This document shows positions 59,601 through 64,000 of a stretch of 64,000 nt of DNA, piece after piece. A model generated the notes under the pieces. The model saw only the letters and a program-made list of their open reading frames with translations. It made no database searches and had not been told where the DNA came from. Source of the DNA: Mycobacterium kyogaense. GTDB taxonomy: Bacteria > Actinomycetota > Actinomycetes > Mycobacteriales > Mycobacteriaceae. The position numbers and the translations under genes are program-made. The stretch is from NCBI RefSeq assembly GCF_003254575.1, contig NZ_QJUA01000004.1, positions 62,001-126,000 of the forward strand. Direction: 5' to 3'. Position 1 is the stretch's first letter. The number at the start of each line of letters is the position of its first letter.

Positions 59601-61382
59601 GATCTCACCTGGCCGGTGAAACCGCTTGTTGCGCAACCCCATACGGCTGAGCAAGGCCGGTGGTTGGTGGTCGGTGACGTCCGCGTCGGAGACGCGATGG
59701 CCCACCTGCTGGGCAGCCCGGTCACCACCCGTGCCGCCGCCGACGACGGTCTCGCCGAGGCCATGGCCGCTGCCACCCACGTGCTCTACGCGCCGGACGC
59801 CGGCGACGCGGGCGACCTGGGTTACGGCCTGTTCGAGACCGGGCGCGCCATCGCCGCGGCCGCTGCTGAGAGCACGTCGCCGCCGGCGGTGTACCTGCTC
59901 ACCCGCAACGCCCAGCCTGTCAACGAGGGCGACCGGGCCGATCCCGCCCAGGCGGTGCTCTGGGGGCTCGGCCGCACGCTGGCCCTCGAGCATCCCGACA
60001 TCTGGGGCGGCCTGATCGACGTCGACGCCTCGGTTCCGGCCCCGGTGGCCGCCCGCTGGCTGCTCGCCGAGGCGCACGCCGGCGACGGCGAGGACCAGGT
60101 GGTCTACCGCGCCGGGGCACGGCGGGTCGCGCGGCTGGTGCACCAGCTGCCCACCGCCCCGGCGAGCGCCGGACTGAACCCGGACGTGGCGCACCTGGTG
60201 ATCGGCGCCACCGGCAACATCGGGCCCCGGCTGATCGAGGAGCTCGCCCGGATGGGCGCGAAGACCGTCGTCGCCGTGTCCCGGAACCCCGGCGGCCGGC
60301 TCGACGAGCTGACCGCGCGGCTGGCGGCGTCGGGCACCACGGTGGTCACCGCGGCCGCCGACGCCGCCGACGAGGCGGCGCTGAGCGCACTGTTCGACCG
60401 GTTCGGCAAGGATCTGCCCCCGCTGGGCGGCATCTACCTCGCCGCGATGAGCGGCGGACCGGTGACGCTGGCGGACATGACCCACGACGACGTGGTCGCG
60501 ATGTTCCGCTCCAAGATCGACGCGGTCGCACTGCTCGACACGCTGTCGCTGGACCACCCGGTCGAGCAGTTCGTGCTGTTCTCCTCGATCTCGGGCATCC
60601 TGGGCTCGCGGTGGCTGGCCCACTACGCGGCGACGACGACGTTCCTGGACACGTTCGCGTTCGCGCGGCGCGCCGCGGGGTTGCCGGCGTGCGCGATCAA
60701 CTGGGGGCTGTGGAAGTCGCTGGCCGACGTGCAGACCGGTTTCGAGAAGCAGGCCACCGCCGAGTCCGGTCTCGAGCCGATGCCCGATGACGTCGCGATC
60801 TCGGCGCTGCGGCTGTTCACCGGGCCGGGCGCACCCGCCCGGGCGACGGTGGTCGCCGCCGACTGGCCGCGCCTGGCGGCGGCCTATCACACCCGTGCGC
60901 AGCTGCACATCCTCGACGACCTGCTGGCCGAAGATCCCACGACGACGGCGTCAACCGGGGACACCGCGTTTCGGACCGCGTTGCGTGACGCGCGGCCCGA
61001 GCAGCGCAAGGATTTGCTGGCCGACCACGTCGGAGCGCAGGTCGCGGCGGCGATGGGCCTGGCCTCGGCCCACACGCTGGACCCGACGGTGGGCTTCTTC
61101 CAATTCGGCATGGATTCGCTGATGAGCGTAACGTTGCAGCGCTCGCTGAGCGAAAGTCTGGGGGAGGTGCTGCCCGCTTCGGTCGTCTTCGACTATCCGA
61201 CCATCGAAGCGCTCACCGATTATCTGGCGTCGGTGCTGCCTGAGATAATCGAGACCGCCGGTAACGACGACGAGGTCGCCGGCGCCCCCCAGGACGGTGA
61301 CCTGGACGGGGATGACGAAGACGCCTACGACGACCTGGCCGAGGACGAACTGCTGGCCAGGCTCTCGGAACGACTGAATTGA
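56607..61382 (+). CDS. Type I PKS 2: ACP-KS-AT-KR-ACP, PpsA/PpsB-like hybrid
   Basis: 1591 residues. Loading ACP (about 8-85; Ser42 in [12 protein letters not shown]) very like that of PKS1, KS (about 100-525; Cys277 in DTACSSS), AT (about 640-945; Ser723 in GHSMGE, VVASH), no DH, KR (about 1190-1400; [18 protein letters not shown], then [20 protein letters not shown] with the catalytic Ser and Tyr) and ACP (about 1465-1540; [18 protein letters not shown]). From the KR on it resembles PpsB as I remember it, not PpsA. An acidic linker and the helix [13 protein letters not shown] end the protein, which fits docking to PKS3, 5 bp downstream. It is expected to leave a beta-hydroxyl. Confidence 0.94.
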   Translation: MTSAFDEAAVRRWLTDYLVENNGCSPEHIARGASMHDLGVGSRDAVVLTGVLSEYLGRPVSPVDFWQYPTVDALAKFLTGGEVEPVEDAVGARAGASADEPIAVVGLGLRLPGGAESDGNIEGPDAFWDFLTEGRSSVVEVPAERWAPFDDGTADGASALANTTRWGSYLRDVDAFDAEFFEVIPREAMRMDPQQRLLLEVTHEALENAGIPADTLAETRTGVFAGASAADYAQLGAADLSAIDAWYSTGGSISIIANRVSYFFDFRGPSVTVDTACSSSLVAIHLACQSLRTGDSDVALAAGVNLLLSPAGTRSLDQADAMSKTGQCHAFDASADGFVRGEGCGVAVLKRLSDAQRDGDRVLAVIRGSAVNQDGRSNGLMAPNPSAQMAVLRAAYAAAGVDPREVDYVEAHGTGTLLGDPIEARALGTVLGKGRPADRPLLVGAVKSNLGHLEAAAGIAGFAKAVLSLQHNVIPANRGYETPNPHIPFDKLRLAVVAEHTDWAPAGRPRRAGISSFGFGGTNAHVVIEQPPVAAPVEPPAETAVTTLVVSGRTPERVAAQAGMLAEWMAGAGAEASLAEVAHSVNHHRSQHPTFATVAARTRADAIAGLEALAAGQSAAGVVPAGAAVPKPGTVFVYSGQGSQWAGMGRQLLADEPAFAAAVAEIEPVFVEKVGFSLHEVIAEGRAVSGDAEVQPVLMGLQLALTELWRSYGVHPDAVIGHSMGEVTAAVVAGALSVADGLTVIAARSSIMSRLAGQGAVALLAVDEDTAAAHIAAHPSVEIAGYLSPRQTVVAGLPDEVDAVIAAVGAQNAFARRVNMVVASHTALMDPVLADIKAALSGITPAAPTLTFLSTVTDPGQTPALDADYWVANVRRPVWFSRAVAAAAADHGTFVEISPHATMGQPIATTLADEAGILSIGTLARDADDTVTFHTNLNATHTSRPPQTPHHGEPHVVLPATPWQHTRHWVDVRPLRRATEGVQGTLPADATVPAEWFCDLTWPVKPLVAQPHTAEQGRWLVVGDVRVGDAMAHLLGSPVTTRAAADDGLAEAMAAATHVLYAPDAGDAGDLGYGLFETGRAIAAAAAESTSPPAVYLLTRNAQPVNEGDRADPAQAVLWGLGRTLALEHPDIWGGLIDVDASVPAPVAARWLLAEAHAGDGEDQVVYRAGARRVARLVHQLPTAPASAGLNPDVAHLVIGATGNIGPRLIEELARMGAKTVVAVSRNPGGRLDELTARLAASGTTVVTAAADAADEAALSALFDRFGKDLPPLGGIYLAAMSGGPVTLADMTHDDVVAMFRSKIDAVALLDTLSLDHPVEQFVLFSSISGILGSRWLAHYAATTTFLDTFAFARRAAGLPACAINWGLWKSLADVQTGFEKQATAESGLEPMPDDVAISALRLFTGPGAPARATVVAADWPRLAAAYHTRAQLHILDDLLAEDPTTTASTGDTAFRTALRDARPEQRKDLLADHVGAQVAAAMGLASAHTLDPTVGFFQFGMDSLMSVTLQRSLSESLGEVLPASVVFDYPTIEALTDYLASVLPEIIETAGNDDEVAGAPQDGDLDGDDEDAYDDLAEDELLARLSERLN
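57565..58030 (+). repeat. KS-coding tract near-identical to PKS1 (copy B)
   Basis: Counterpart of 50260-50725; same reading frame and register. Confidence 0.75.
58509..58891 (+). repeat. AT-coding tract near-identical to PKS1 (copy B)
   Basis: Counterpart of 51214-51596, gapless at an offset of 7295 bp. Confidence 0.85.
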
Positions 61383-61387
61383 GTGTG

Positions 61388-64000
<2,613 letters not shown>

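Overview
The window is high-GC actinobacterial DNA with dense genes and frequent ATGA/GTGA overlaps. It almost certainly comes from a mycobacterium, most likely a fast-growing Mycolicibacterium-type species. The evidence is the mmpS/mmpL pair, DUF732 and DUF7159 secreted or anchored proteins, a 13E12 (DUF222/HNH) gene, a Ddn-like deazaflavin protein, secA2, garA, and a block (34.7-46.2 kb) in the same order as M. tuberculosis Rv1821-Rv1832.

Layout. (1) 1-21 kb is a mixed housekeeping and accessory region. It holds the end of tex, a secreted M15-like protein, a DUF7159 protein, an acyl-CoA-dehydrogenase-fold flavoprotein and a frameshifted 13E12/HNH gene. A minus-strand operon follows (mmpS, mmpL, DUF732 secreted protein, methyltransferase). 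Next come conserved hypotheticals, an SGNH hydrolase, a NUDIX protein, a ferredoxin-type reductase with a PF10118 protein, and malQ divergent from an MFS transporter. (2) 21-30.7 kb holds oxidoreductive genes: carboxylesterase, sterol-desaturase-like protein, DadA-like oxidase, secreted trypsin-fold protease, a Ddn-like protein divergent from a TetR regulator with two palindromic operators, an F420/NADP-type reductase, and a VOC protein overlapping a KstD-like flavoprotein. (3) 30.7-46.2 kb starts with two tandem BacA-like ABC exporters. Then come secA2, pgsA2, DUF881, sbp, DUF881, gcvH, garA, two MerR regulators around a DUF151 protein, and gcvP behind a glycine riboswitch. (4) From 46.2 kb to the right edge lies a type I polyketide synthase cluster. 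It has a TesA-like type II thioesterase, a 565-bp regulatory gap, FAAL1, PKS1 (ACP-KS-AT-DH-KR-ACP), FAAL2, PKS2 (ACP-KS-AT-KR-ACP), and PKS3 (docking helix-KS-AT..., running off the window).

How the cluster may work. The order TesA / FAAL / PpsA-like PKS resembles the phthiocerol (PDIM/PGL) locus of pathogenic slow growers, but here it lies next to gcvP, not at the Rv2928-Rv2940 position. The FAAL plus ACP-led PKS pair is present twice. The two FAAL/PKS junctions and long KS and AT tracts are nearly identical in DNA. PKS2 looks like a PpsA-type front half joined to a PpsB-type back half. PKS2 begins with a loading ACP instead of a docking helix, so the assembly line may have two separate fatty-acyl entry points that converge on the PpsC-like PKS3. 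This is the most likely undescribed system in the window.

No tRNA, rRNA, CRISPR array, insertion sequence or prophage was recognised.
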